From the NCBI RefSeq assembly GCF_902832885.1, contig NZ_CADFDK010000011.1, positions 1 to 64,000 on the forward strand: a stretch of 64,000 nucleotides of DNA. Reading direction: 5' to 3'. Position 1 is the stretch's first letter. Each line of letters opens with the position of its first letter. This document shows, piece by piece, positions 34,743-44,179 of this stretch. The DNA is from Burkholderia seminalis DSM 23518. GTDB lineage: Bacteria > Pseudomonadota > Gammaproteobacteria > Burkholderiales > Burkholderiaceae. Below the pieces are notes generated by a model. That model made no database searches. It had not been told where the DNA came from and saw only the letters and a list, made by a program, of their open reading frames with translations. The position numbers and the translations under genes are program-made.

Positions 34743-36585
34743 CGGTATGGCGCTTTCCGTGCGCGTGCGCGCGCTGCGGTTCCTGGCAGTCCTGTTGTCG
34801 TTCGCGGTCATGCTGGGCGGCCTGTCGGTCGCGCGCGCGGCCGACGATTTCCTCGATCCGTCGGTCGCGTTCAAGTTCAGCGCGAGCGAGTCGCCGGGGC
34901 AGGTGGACGTCCGCTTCAAGGTCGCCAACGGCTATTACCTGTACCGCGAGCGGTTCGCGTTCGCGGTGAAGAGCGGACAGGCGACGCTTGGCGAGCCGCA
35001 ATTCCCGGCCGGCCACGTGAAGTTCGACCAGACGTTCCAGAAGAACGTCGAGACCTATCGCGACGAAGTCGTCATCCACGTGCCGGTGAAGCAGGCGGCC
35101 GGGCCGTTCGACCTCGCGGTGACGTCGCAGGGCTGTGCGGACGAAGGGATCTGCTATCCGCCGGCCGAGCACGTCGTGAAGGTCGGCGGTGCGGCGCTCG
35201 GCGCCGCGTCGTCGTCCGGTGGAGACGCGGCGGCCGCGGGCAGCTGGTTCGACAAGGTCACGAGCGCCGATTTCGCGCAGTCGCTGCTCGAAGGCCACGG
35301 CTTCTTCACGATCGTCGCCCTGTATTTCGTCGCGGGTGTCGTGCTGAGCCTCCTGCCCTGCTCGTACCCGATGATCCCGATTGTGTCCGCGATCATCATC
35401 GGCCAGGGCACGCGGGCGACACATGCACGCGGCCTCGCGCTGTCGCTGACCTATGTGGTCGGCATGGCGCTCGTCTACACGGTGCTCGGCATTGCCGCGG
35501 CACTGGTCGGCCAGAGCCTCGGCGCGTGGCTGCAGAACCCGTGGGTGCTCGGCGCGTTCGGCGTGCTGCTGACCGCGTTCGCGGTATCGCTGATCTCGGG
35601 CAAGGACATTGCGTTGCCCGCACGCTGGCAGAACGGCGCGGCCGAAGCCTCGAGCGCGCGACAGGGCGGCCACTTCGTCGCGGTCGCGGCGATGGGCGCG
35701 TTGTCGGCGCTGGTCGTCGGCGCATGCATGACGGCGCCGCTGTTCGCCGTGCTCGCCTTCATTGCGCACACCGGCAATGCACTGCTCGGCGGGGCGGCGC
35801 TGTTCGCGATGGGGCTGGGGCTCGGCGTGCCGCTGCTGGTCGTCGGCGTCGGTGCCGGGACGGTGCTGCCGCGCGCAGGCGCGTGGATGGACGGCGTGAA
35901 GGTGTTCTTCGGCATCGTGCTGCTCGCGGCCGCGCTGTGGATCGTGTGGCCGGTGCTGGCAGGCGGCCTGAAGATGGTGCTCGCCGCGTTGTGGCTGCTG
36001 GTCGCGGCCGCGGCGCTCGGCCTGTTCACGCCGAATGCCGGCGCCGCGTCGATCTGGCGCCGCCTCGGCAGGGGCCTTGGCGCCGCGCTCGCGATCTGGG
36101 CCGCGACGCTGCTCGTCGGCCTGGCGGCCGGCTCGACGGATCCCGTGAAGCCGCTGGCCGTGCTGGCGGCACGCACGGCGGCGTCCGGCGGCGCTGCGGC
36201 TGCCGGCGCGGCCGCCGCGCAGGACGGCCCCGCGTTTGCGTCGGTGCGCTCCAGCGGCGAACTCGACGCGCTGCTGAAGACGTCTGGCAAGCCCGTGATG
36301 CTCGACTTCTACGCGGACTGGTGCGTGAGCTGCAAGGAGATGGAGCATCTGACGTTTACCGACGCTCGCGTGCAGGCGCGTCTCGCACAGCTCCACCTCG
36401 TGCGCGCGGACGTCACCGCGAACAATCCGGACGACCAGGCGCTGCTCAAGCGCTTCAACCTGTTCGGGCCGCCGGGCATCATCTTCTTCGATCGCAGCGG
36501 CAACGAGATCGGGCGCGTGGTCGGTTATCAGGCGGCCGAGACGTTCCTGCGCAGCCTCGACCGCGCCGCCGTCCCGACGGTGTAG
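34735..36585 (+). CDS. dsbD: Thiol:disulfide interchange protein DsbD
   Basis: DsbD carries electrons from cytoplasmic thioredoxin across the inner membrane to periplasmic DsbC, DsbG and cytochrome c maturation proteins. The 616 residues have a signal peptide (about 1-32), the periplasmic alpha domain with its cysteine pair in SQGCADEGICYPP, an eight-helix membrane domain with the reactive cysteines in LLPCSYP and GACMTAP, and a C-terminal thioredoxin domain with DWCVSCKEME. All three Cys pairs are intact. It overlaps cutA by 8 nt. The nearby cytochrome c genes are natural electron users. Confidence 0.97.
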   Translation: MFNGMALSVRVRALRFLAVLLSFAVMLGGLSVARAADDFLDPSVAFKFSASESPGQVDVRFKVANGYYLYRERFAFAVKSGQATLGEPQFPAGHVKFDQTFQKNVETYRDEVVIHVPVKQAAGPFDLAVTSQGCADEGICYPPAEHVVKVGGAALGAASSSGGDAAAAGSWFDKVTSADFAQSLLEGHGFFTIVALYFVAGVVLSLLPCSYPMIPIVSAIIIGQGTRATHARGLALSLTYVVGMALVYTVLGIAAALVGQSLGAWLQNPWVLGAFGVLLTAFAVSLISGKDIALPARWQNGAAEASSARQGGHFVAVAAMGALSALVVGACMTAPLFAVLAFIAHTGNALLGGAALFAMGLGLGVPLLVVGVGAGTVLPRAGAWMDGVKVFFGIVLLAAALWIVWPVLAGGLKMVLAALWLLVAAAALGLFTPNAGAASIWRRLGRGLGAALAIWAATLLVGLAAGSTDPVKPLAVLAARTAASGGAAAAGAAAAQDGPAFASVRSSGELDALLKTSGKPVMLDFYADWCVSCKEMEHLTFTDARVQARLAQLHLVRADVTANNPDDQALLKRFNLFGPPGIIFFDRSGNEIGRVVGYQAAETFLRSLDRAAVPTV

Positions 36586-36631
36586 CGAACGAGGGCGTTC
36601 GACGCGGCATCGGCTTCGATCGCCGGTAAAC

Positions 36632-36668
36632 AAAAAACGGCGGAACACCGAAGTGTCCCGCCGTTTTT
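36632..36668. terminator. Bidirectional terminator between dsbD (+) and hemB (-)
   Basis: AAAACGGCGG (36634-36643) pairs with CCGCCGTTTT (36658-36667), inner ACAC with GTGT, loop CGAA. T runs occur on both strands, so it can end both convergent transcripts. Confidence 0.9.
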
Positions 36669-36690
36669 CGTTGGGCCTGCCGGCGCGCGA

Positions 36691-37722
<1,032 letters not shown>

Positions 37723-37759
37723 TTACGGAACCCTTAGGTGATTTTTGAGAGCGTTGGTA

Positions 37760-37765
37760 TATGAT
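37760..37765 (+). promoter_or_regulatory. -10 element of the small RNA between hemB and engB
   Basis: TATGAT at 37760-37765, part of TATATGATAG, puts a start near 37771-37773. That is exactly where the first hairpin begins. No good -35 hexamer is seen at 17 nt (GGTGAT), so an activator or an extended contact may be needed. Confidence 0.55.
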
Positions 37766-37770
37766 AGCGA

Positions 37771-37876
37771 TCGAGCGGCACGCGTCGCGTGCAGCTCCCC
37801 GCTTCTCCTCCCTGAGCGGGTGCCTGTCGTTTTTCGATTAGGCTGTTTGACCCGCCGTCCAACGGCGGGTTTTTTT
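37771..37876 (+). ncRNA. Candidate trans-acting small RNA with anti-Shine-Dalgarno loop
   Basis: This is a stand-alone transcription unit of about 105 nt on the + strand between two minus-strand genes. Three stem-loops follow each other. Hairpin 1 is 37773-37797 (GAGC/GCTC and GCACG/CGTGC). Hairpin 2 is 37798-37820, whose 6-bp stem CCCGCT/AGCGGG displays the 11-nt loop TCTCCTCCCTG. A linker with a T-rich stretch (GTTTTTCGATT) follows. Hairpin 3 is 37850-37870, ACCCGCCGT/ACGGCGGGT, with a seven-T tail: an intrinsic terminator. The exposed UCUCCUCCCU is complementary to Shine-Dalgarno (AGGAGG) sequences, a known design of CU-rich-loop regulatory RNAs in other bacteria. No reading frame fits. 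Alternatives are a hemB/engB antisense leader or an unrelated structural RNA. Confidence 0.7.
37850..37876 (+). terminator. Intrinsic terminator of the small RNA
   Basis: A perfect 9-bp stem (37850-37858 with 37862-37870), 3-nt loop, then T run to 37876. On the opposite strand there is no T tract, so it is + strand specific. Confidence 0.88.
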
Positions 37877-37942
37877 ATGAGCCGGCCGAATCCGCAGGCG
37901 CCATCAGGTGCGCGCCGCCGATCCCGGCCGCGCGTTGCCCGA

Positions 37943-38602
37943 TCATTGTGCTACAGGCTCGCCTTTTTCGTCGGCGACGGACGGCCGCACCCAGCTCTCG
38001 ATCAGCTCATGTGCCTCGTCGAGCCCCGTGCGCTTCAGCGCGGAGAACAGCTGGACCGTCAGCTTGCCCTGGACGCCCTGGTCGCGATACGCATCGAGCC
38101 CCTTTTGCGTGGTCCGCAGCGCGTTGATGCTTTCCTGGCGCGTCAATTTGTCGCACTTGGTCAGCAGCGTGTGGATCGGCTTGCCGGTCGGCGTGAACCA
38201 CTCGATCATGCGGCGATCGAGGTCGGTCAGCGGACGGCGCGAATCCATCATCAGGATCAGGCCGCAGAGCTGCGAACGCGTCGCGAGGTAGGACGACAGC
38301 AGCATCTCCCAGTGCGCCTTGGCGGCGCCGGGCACTTCCGCATAGCCGTAGCCGGGCAGGTCGACGAGGTTCGCGACGGGCTCGGCGGCCGGGCCGACGG
38401 AGAAGTAGTTGATATGCTGCGTGCGGCCGGGCGTCTTCGACGCGAAGGCCAGCCGCTTCTGGTTGCACAGCACGTTGATCGCCGTCGACTTGCCGGCATT
38501 CGAGCGGCCCGCGAACGCGATTTCCGGCTGGACCGTCGGCGGCAGGTCGCGCAGATGGTTGACGGTCGTGTAGAAGCGGGCTTGATGGAGCAGAAAGGCC
38601 AT
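37943..38602 (-). CDS. engB: Ribosome biogenesis GTP-binding protein EngB (YsxC/YihA)
   Basis: EngB is a small essential GTPase needed for late 50S assembly. The 219 residues show G1 GRSNAGKST (about 32-40), G3 DLPGYGYA, G4 TKCDKL and the G5-like region near the C-terminus. It begins [21 protein letters not shown], the usual opening. It is transcribed away from the cytochrome c4 gene, and a 12-nt palindrome lies in the shared promoter region. In E. coli the homologue also neighbours a small RNA gene (Spot 42), which is an intriguing positional echo. Confidence 0.96.
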   Translation of the reverse strand: MAFLLHQARFYTTVNHLRDLPPTVQPEIAFAGRSNAGKSTAINVLCNQKRLAFASKTPGRTQHINYFSVGPAAEPVANLVDLPGYGYAEVPGAAKAHWEMLLSSYLATRSQLCGLILMMDSRRPLTDLDRRMIEWFTPTGKPIHTLLTKCDKLTRQESINALRTTQKGLDAYRDQGVQGKLTVQLFSALKRTGLDEAHELIESWVRPSVADEKGEPVAQ

Positions 38603-38681
38603 GGGAACCGGAAGGACGGGCGGCGCGAGCCGCTTGGTGGAGGCGGGGTAGCCCCGATAGGCGCGGGAGCTTTCAACGCGA

Positions 38682-38693
38682 TATTGTACAATA
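38682..38693. promoter_or_regulatory. Palindromic TATTGTACAATA between engB and cytochrome c4
   Basis: A perfect 12-nt palindrome that presents TACAAT (-10-like) on both strands, 80 nt upstream of engB and 124 nt upstream of the cytochrome gene. It could be a shared divergent -10 or an operator. No good -35 hexamer accompanies either direction. Confidence 0.4.
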
Positions 38694-38816
38694 CGGCGGT
38701 TTTACCGAAGGCCACCCGGCGCCTGCCTCGCGCTTTTATGTGGCTTCTGCGGTAGACTGGTCGCCGTCGTTTTTTGCAGAACCTCAAATTCCCACAAGAC
38801 GAAACAGGGTGTGCGA

Positions 38817-39470
38817 ATGAATCGACTGTGCAAGTCTCTGATGGTGCTTCAGGTTGCAGCAGGGTTCGTAGGTTTCGTAGCGGAGGCAAACGCGGCGGAT
38901 GCGGCAAAGCCGGATCTCGACCGCGGCAAGGCGATTGCCGGGCAGGTCTGCGCGTCGTGTCACGGCGCCGACGGCAATAGCGCATCGGCCAGTTTCCCGA
39001 AGCTGGCCGGCCAGCATCCCGAATATCTGGTCAAGCAACTGAACGACTTCAAGACGCAGCCGGGCGCGAAGGGGCCGGCGCGCAACAACGCGGTGATGGT
39101 CGGATTCGCGAGCGCGTTGAGCGCGGACGACATGCGCAACGTCGCCGCGTACTACGGGTCGCAGACGACGAAGCTCGGTACCGCACGCGACGCGGCGACC
39201 GTGCCGGTCGGCCAGAAGATCTATCGCGGCGGCATCGCGGAGAAGGGCGTCCCTGCCTGCGCGAGCTGTCACGGGCCGACGGGGCAGGGGATGCCGGTCC
39301 AGTATCCGCGTCTGTCGGGGCAGTGGGCCGATTACACGGTCGCGCAGTTGACCGCGTTCCAGCAGGGTGCCGGCGCGCGCAACAACAACGAGGCGATGCA
39401 TCAGATCGCCACGCGCCTGTCGGACAACGAGATCAAGGCCGTCGCGGATTACATCGCGGGCCTGCGTTGA
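38817..39470 (+). CDS. Di-heme cytochrome c4-type protein
   Basis: This is a periplasmic electron carrier. I choose ATG 38817 after AGGG; an in-frame GTG at 38811 adds two residues. A signal peptide of about 27 residues ends near AEANAADA. Two heme c sites, CASCH at 45-49 and CASCH at 148-152, lie in two similar halves, the mark of cytochrome c4 (217 residues). Each half also carries candidate axial methionines (VMVGFASAL; EAMHQIATRL). It is directly followed by the resB-ccsB heme-attachment machinery and probably feeds electrons to a terminal oxidase. Confidence 0.94.
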   Translation: MNRLCKSLMVLQVAAGFVGFVAEANAADAAKPDLDRGKAIAGQVCASCHGADGNSASASFPKLAGQHPEYLVKQLNDFKTQPGAKGPARNNAVMVGFASALSADDMRNVAAYYGSQTTKLGTARDAATVPVGQKIYRGGIAEKGVPACASCHGPTGQGMPVQYPRLSGQWADYTVAQLTAFQQGAGARNNNEAMHQIATRLSDNEIKAVADYIAGLR

Positions 39471-39530
39471 CCGGCCGGTCGCGAACCGAATGACCGGTCG
39501 CCCGCAGGGCGGCCGGAGCCAGAACAAGAA

Positions 39531-39573
39531 AAGGGTGGGGCGCCGCGCCAGTGCGGCCGCCTTGCCCTTTTTT
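39531..39573 (+). terminator. Terminator between cytochrome c4 and resB
   Basis: AAGGGTGGGGCG pairs with CGCCTTGCCCTT (with three wobbles) around an inner CCGC/GCGG hairpin, followed by TTTTTT (39568-39573). The resB ribosome site begins only 11 nt later. Confidence 0.72.
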
Positions 39574-39592
39574 GTTGTCAGTTGGAGTTTGA

Positions 39593-41809
39593 ATGAGCGT
39601 TACCACGTCGGGGTTGCAGTCGAAGTCGGGTCAGGGTGCGTCGAGGCGCGCGGTCGAGTTGCTGAGCTCGATGCGCTTCGCGATCGCGCTGCTGGTGGTG
39701 CTGTCGATCGCGAGCATCATCGGGACGGTCCTGACCCAGGACGATCCGTATCCGAACTACGTGAACCAGTTCGGGCCGTTCTGGGCGGACATCTTCCGCT
39801 CGCTCGGCCTGTACAACGTGTACAGCGCGTGGTGGTTCATGCTGATCCTGATCTTCCTCGTCGTGTCGATCTCGCTGTGCGTGATCCGCAACGCGCCGAA
39901 GATGCTCGCCGATGCGAAGAGCTGGAAGGACAAGGTCCGCGAAGGCAGCCTGCGCGCGTTCCACCACAAGGCCGAGTACTCGGCTTCCGGCACGCGCGCG
40001 AGCGTCGCGGCGACGGTCGCCACCTTCGTCACCAAGGCCGGCTACAAGCACGTCGTGCGTGAAAACGACGGCGCGACGCTGATCTCCGCGAAGCGCGGCG
40101 CGATGACCAAGTGGGGCTACATCTCCGCCCACCTCGCGATCGTCGTGATCTGTATCGGCGGCCTGCTCGACAGCAACCTGCCGATCAAATTCCAGATGTG
40201 GATGTTCGGCAAGAGCCCGGTCAACACGAGCGCGACGATCAGCGAGATCTCGCCCGACCATCGGCTGTCCGCGTCGAACCCGACGTTCCGCGGCTACGCG
40301 TGGGTGCCCGAGGGCCAGTTCGTGTCGACCGCGATCCTGAACCAGCCGAGCGGCTCGCTGATCCAGGATCTGCCGTTCTCGATCCAGCTGAACAAGTTCA
40401 TCGTCGACTACTACACGACGGGCATGCCGAAGCTGTTCGCGAGCGACATCGTCGTGATCGATCGCGAGACCGGCCAGAAGATCCCGGCGCGCGTCGAGGT
40501 CAACAAGCCGTTCACGTACAAGGGCGTGTCGATCTACCAGTCGAGCTTCCAGGACGGCGGCTCGCAGATGCAGATGACGGCCTACCCGATGACGGGCGGC
40601 AGCGCGACGACCCTCCCCGTGAAGGGCACGATCGGCAGTTCGGCGCCGCTGCAGGTGCCCGGCGCCGACGGCGACACGATCGAGTTCTCCGATTTCCGCG
40701 CGATCAACGTCGAGAACATGGCCGACGCGAACGGCAAGCCGGACGTGCGCGGCGTCGCGACGACGAGCTCGCTGAAGGAAGTGTTCGACGAGCGGCTCGG
40801 CTCGGGCGCGAAGACGTCGAAGCCGACGCAGCTCCACAACATCGGCCCGTCGGTGCAGTACAAGATCCGCGGCAAGGACGGCCAGGCGCGCGAATTCAAC
40901 AACTACATGCTGCCCGTCGACATGAACGGCGAGCGCGTGTTCCTCGCCGGCGTGCGCGCGAGCCCGAACGATCCGTTCCGCTACATGCGGATCCCGGCCG
41001 ACAGCCAGGATTCGATCGGCGAATGGATGCGCCTGCGCGCCGCGCTGGAGGATCCGGCCGTGCGCGCCGAGGCCGCCGCGCGCTTCGCGCAGCGTTCGCT
41101 GCCGGGCACCGACGCATCGCTGCGCGGCCGCCTGCAGGACAGCGCATCGAAGGTGCTGACCCTTTTTGCTGCAAGCGACGACAGCGTCGGCCGCGGTGCC
41201 GACGGCCAGCCGGTCGGCGGCTTCCAGGCGGTGGCGACGTTCATCGACCGCTCGGTGCCGAAGGCCGAGCAGGAGAAGGCGGCGAGCCTGCTGCTGCGGA
41301 TGCTCGAAGGCTCGATGTGGGAGGTCTGGCAGATCGCGCGCGAGCGTGCCGGCGAGCCGGCCGCCCAGCAGGGCACCGAGACGATCCGCTTCGTGCAGAA
41401 CGCGATCAATGCGCTATCCGACAGCTTTTTGTATGGATCGCCGGTCTATTTGCAGCTTGACTCATTCAAGCAAGTGCAAGCTTCGGTATTTCAGTTGACG
41501 CGCGCACCCGGCAAGAATCTGGTGTATCTTGGCAGCCTGCTGCTGGTCGCCGGCATCTTCTCGATGTTCTACGTGCGCGAGCGGCGCCTCTGGTTCTGGC
41601 TGAAGGACGCCGGTTCGGGCGTCGATGTGGTGATGGCGATGTCCACGGCCCGCAAGACCTTCGATTTCGAGAAAGAATTCGTGCAGACGCGCGACGCGGC
41701 CGGCGTCGCCTTGCGCGCCGCACCTCGCGACGCCGCGCCCGCCGGTGCGGCATCGACGGCCCGCCCGCCTGCCGGCGGCGGTTCCGATTCCGAGAATTCC
41801 ACCCGGTAA
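39593..41809 (+). CDS. resB: Cytochrome c biogenesis protein ResB (Ccs1)
   Basis: ResB is the membrane partner of CcsB in System II cytochrome c maturation, thought to present reduced apocytochrome. The 738 residues have paired N-terminal membrane helices (RFAIALLVVLSIASIIGTVL near 24-43; a second near 80-100), a third near 175-195, a long periplasmic domain (about 200-640), and a last membrane helix (LVYLGSLLLVAGIFSMFYV) near 645. GGAG lies 5 nt before the ATG. It is followed after 4 nt by ccsB. Confidence 0.95.
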   Translation: MSVTTSGLQSKSGQGASRRAVELLSSMRFAIALLVVLSIASIIGTVLTQDDPYPNYVNQFGPFWADIFRSLGLYNVYSAWWFMLILIFLVVSISLCVIRNAPKMLADAKSWKDKVREGSLRAFHHKAEYSASGTRASVAATVATFVTKAGYKHVVRENDGATLISAKRGAMTKWGYISAHLAIVVICIGGLLDSNLPIKFQMWMFGKSPVNTSATISEISPDHRLSASNPTFRGYAWVPEGQFVSTAILNQPSGSLIQDLPFSIQLNKFIVDYYTTGMPKLFASDIVVIDRETGQKIPARVEVNKPFTYKGVSIYQSSFQDGGSQMQMTAYPMTGGSATTLPVKGTIGSSAPLQVPGADGDTIEFSDFRAINVENMADANGKPDVRGVATTSSLKEVFDERLGSGAKTSKPTQLHNIGPSVQYKIRGKDGQAREFNNYMLPVDMNGERVFLAGVRASPNDPFRYMRIPADSQDSIGEWMRLRAALEDPAVRAEAAARFAQRSLPGTDASLRGRLQDSASKVLTLFAASDDSVGRGADGQPVGGFQAVATFIDRSVPKAEQEKAASLLLRMLEGSMWEVWQIARERAGEPAAQQGTETIRFVQNAINALSDSFLYGSPVYLQLDSFKQVQASVFQLTRAPGKNLVYLGSLLLVAGIFSMFYVRERRLWFWLKDAGSGVDVVMAMSTARKTFDFEKEFVQTRDAAGVALRAAPRDAAPAGAASTARPPAGGGSDSENSTR

Positions 41810-41813
41810 CATC

Positions 41814-43004
41814 ATGGATCTCACGCAAGTTTCCTCTTCCCGTGCGGCGTCGGCCCAGGCGCCGGTTTCGTCGCCGCTGTTCGACGACCGTCCTTTCCTC
41901 GCGCGCCTGTCGCTGTTCGACTGGCTGTTCGCTCTGGCGCTCGTGGCGGGCGCGGGCTATGCGCTCGTGCACTACAACGCGCACATGGATTACTACGACA
42001 AGGCGGTGATGATCGGCACCGTGCCGGCGCTCGTCGCGCTCGGCTGGCGCTGGAAGCCCGCGCGGCTGATGATGGCGTCGATCGCCGTGCTGTCGCTGCT
42101 GTCGATCCAGATCTACCAGGGCGATCTCGCGCGCGCCGATTCGGCGTTCTTCCTCAAGTACTTCCTGTCGAGCCAGTCGGCGATCCTGTGGATGAGCGCG
42201 CTGTTCGTGCTCGCGACGATCTTCTACTGGATCGGCCTGCTCGCGCGCTCGGAAACGGGCGCCGCGATCGGCCAGAAGCTCACGTGGGTCGCCGTGCTGA
42301 TGGGCTTCACGGGGCTGATGGTGCGCTGGTACGAGTCCTACCTGATCGGCTCGGACGTCGGCCACATCCCGGTTTCGAACCTCTATGAAGTGTTCGTGCT
42401 GTTCAGCCTGATTACCGCATTGCTGTACCTGTATTACGAAGGCCACTACGGCACGCGTTCGCTCGGCGCGTTCGTGCTGCTGGTGATCAGCGCGGCGGTC
42501 GGCTTCCTGATGTGGTACTCGGTCGCGCGCGATGCGCAGCAGATCCAGCCGCTCGTGCCGGCGCTGCAGAGCTGGTGGATGAAGATCCACGTGCCGGCGA
42601 ACTTCATCGGCTACGGCAGCTTCGCGCTGTCGGCGATGGTGTCGGTCGCGTACCTGATGAAGGAGCGCGGCGTGCTCGCCGATCGCCTGCCGACGCTCGA
42701 AGTGCTCGACGACGTGATGTACAAGTCGATCGCGGTCGGTTTCGCGTTCTTCACGATCGCGACGATCCTCGGTGCGCTGTGGGCAGCCGAGGCATGGGGC
42801 GGCTACTGGAGCTGGGACCCGAAGGAAACCTGGGCGCTGATCGTATGGCTGAACTACGCGGCGTGGCTGCACATGCGGCTGATGAAGGGCCTGCGCGGCG
42901 CGGTCGCTGCATGGTGGGCGCTCACCGGCCTGCTGGTCACGACGTTTGCGTTCCTCGGCGTCAACATGTTCCTGTCGGGGCTGCACAGCTACGGCAAGTT
43001 GTAA
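41814..43004 (+). CDS. ccsB: Cytochrome c biogenesis protein CcsB (ResC/CcsA family)
   Basis: CcsB exports heme and catalyses its ligation to apocytochromes together with ResB. I start at ATG 41814 (MDLTQVSSSRAASA, 396 residues), 4 nt after the resB stop. Multiple membrane helices surround the tryptophan-rich heme-handling motif (WGGYWSWDPKETWALIVW, about 328-345). Flanking histidines that could ligate heme are visible (VPANFIGYGS preceded by KIH; the HMRLMKG histidine). A terminator follows 26 nt after the stop. Confidence 0.96.
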   Translation: MDLTQVSSSRAASAQAPVSSPLFDDRPFLARLSLFDWLFALALVAGAGYALVHYNAHMDYYDKAVMIGTVPALVALGWRWKPARLMMASIAVLSLLSIQIYQGDLARADSAFFLKYFLSSQSAILWMSALFVLATIFYWIGLLARSETGAAIGQKLTWVAVLMGFTGLMVRWYESYLIGSDVGHIPVSNLYEVFVLFSLITALLYLYYEGHYGTRSLGAFVLLVISAAVGFLMWYSVARDAQQIQPLVPALQSWWMKIHVPANFIGYGSFALSAMVSVAYLMKERGVLADRLPTLEVLDDVMYKSIAVGFAFFTIATILGALWAAEAWGGYWSWDPKETWALIVWLNYAAWLHMRLMKGLRGAVAAWWALTGLLVTTFAFLGVNMFLSGLHSYGKL

Positions 43005-43030
43005 GATTTCCGCCGCTCGTCCGACTATCG

Positions 43031-43066
43031 AACCGCCGGTGCACTGCGTGCCCGGCGGTTTTGTTT
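43031..43066 (+). terminator. Terminator after ccsB
   Basis: AACCGCCGG plus GCAC pairs with GTGC plus CCGGCGGTT (43031-43060, one bulged T), followed by TTGTTTT. Confidence 0.85.
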
Positions 43067-43163
43067 TGTAACGGGCGGGCGAACCGGGCGTCGAACGGCG
43101 CACGACGGGCCGGGTCGAACGCTCATGAAGCATGCGCGCCGCGCATGCAGGAGGAACAGCACG

Positions 43164-44159
43164 ATGTGGATCAAACGCCCTTTGCGGAACGTACTGACCG
43201 GCGGTGATATTTCGTCCAGCGAGGTCACGCCGCGCGCGGTATTCGAGAACCGGCGGCGCGTATTGCAGGCGGCCGGCCTCGCGGCGGCGGGCGGGCTGCT
43301 CGGCGGCAGCGGCGCGGCATTCGCCGCGTATGCGTCGCCCGACGCGCGGGCGACGAAGCTCGCGGCAAAAACGAATCCGAAGTTCGTCGCCGCCGACAAG
43401 GTGACGCCGTTCAAGGACATCACGTCCTACAACAACTTCTACGAGTTCGGCACCGACAAGAGCGACCCGGCGCAGAACGCCGGCACGTTGCGGCCGCGCC
43501 CGTGGCGTGTGAGCGTCGAGGGCGAGGTGCTGCACCCGAAGGTGTTCGATCTCGACGAACTGATGAAGCTCGCGCCGCTCGAGGAGCGCGTGTACCGGCT
43601 GCGCTGCGTCGAGGGATGGTCGATGGTGATTCCGTGGATCGGTGTGCCGCTGTCCGAGCTGATCAAGCGCGTGCAGCCGACCGGCAACGCGAAATACGTG
43701 CAGTTCATCACGCTGGCCGATCCGTCGCAGATGCCCGGTCTGTCGACGCCCGTCCTCGACTGGCCGTATTCGGAAGGGCTGCGGATGGACGAGGCGATGA
43801 ACCCGCTGACGCTGCTGACGATGGGCGTCTACGGGCAGGTGCTGCCGAACCAGAACGGCGCGCCGGTGCGGATCGTCGTGCCTTGGAAGTACGGCTTCAA
43901 GAGCGCGAAGTCGCTCGTGAAGATCCGCTTCGTCGACAAGCAGCCGAAGACGAGCTGGAACACCTACGCGTCGAACGAGTACGGCTTTTATTCGAACGTG
44001 AATCCGAACGTCGATCATCCGCGCTGGAGCCAGGCGACCGAGCGGCGCATCGGCGAGGACGGCTTCTTCACGCCGAAGCGCAAGACGCTGATGTTCAACG
44101 GCTACGGCGATCTCGTCGCGTCGATGTATCAGGGCATGGACCTGAAGAAGAACTTCTGA
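43164..44159 (+). CDS. msrP: Protein-methionine-sulfoxide reductase catalytic subunit MsrP (YedY)
   Basis: MsrP is a periplasmic molybdopterin enzyme that repairs oxidised methionine in envelope proteins. I choose ATG 43164 (MWIKRPLRN), 9 nt after AGGAGG, giving 331 residues. A Tat signal is visible ([20 protein letters not shown], about 27-46). The molybdenum-ligating cysteine is C148 in [10 protein letters not shown]. It is followed by its heme partner msrQ. Exported as a folded holoenzyme, it complements the nearby redox genes. Confidence 0.96.
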   Translation: MWIKRPLRNVLTGGDISSSEVTPRAVFENRRRVLQAAGLAAAGGLLGGSGAAFAAYASPDARATKLAAKTNPKFVAADKVTPFKDITSYNNFYEFGTDKSDPAQNAGTLRPRPWRVSVEGEVLHPKVFDLDELMKLAPLEERVYRLRCVEGWSMVIPWIGVPLSELIKRVQPTGNAKYVQFITLADPSQMPGLSTPVLDWPYSEGLRMDEAMNPLTLLTMGVYGQVLPNQNGAPVRIVVPWKYGFKSAKSLVKIRFVDKQPKTSWNTYASNEYGFYSNVNPNVDHPRWSQATERRIGEDGFFTPKRKTLMFNGYGDLVASMYQGMDLKKNF

Positions 44160-44179
44160 ACGCGACCGTGAGAAACGAC

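Noticed and set aside
37771-37876. 6S RNA, 4.5S RNA or Spot 42 as the identity of the small RNA
   Set aside because: It is too short for 6S, lacks the SRP RNA loop motif, and I see no Spot 42 sequence likeness despite the engB neighbourhood.
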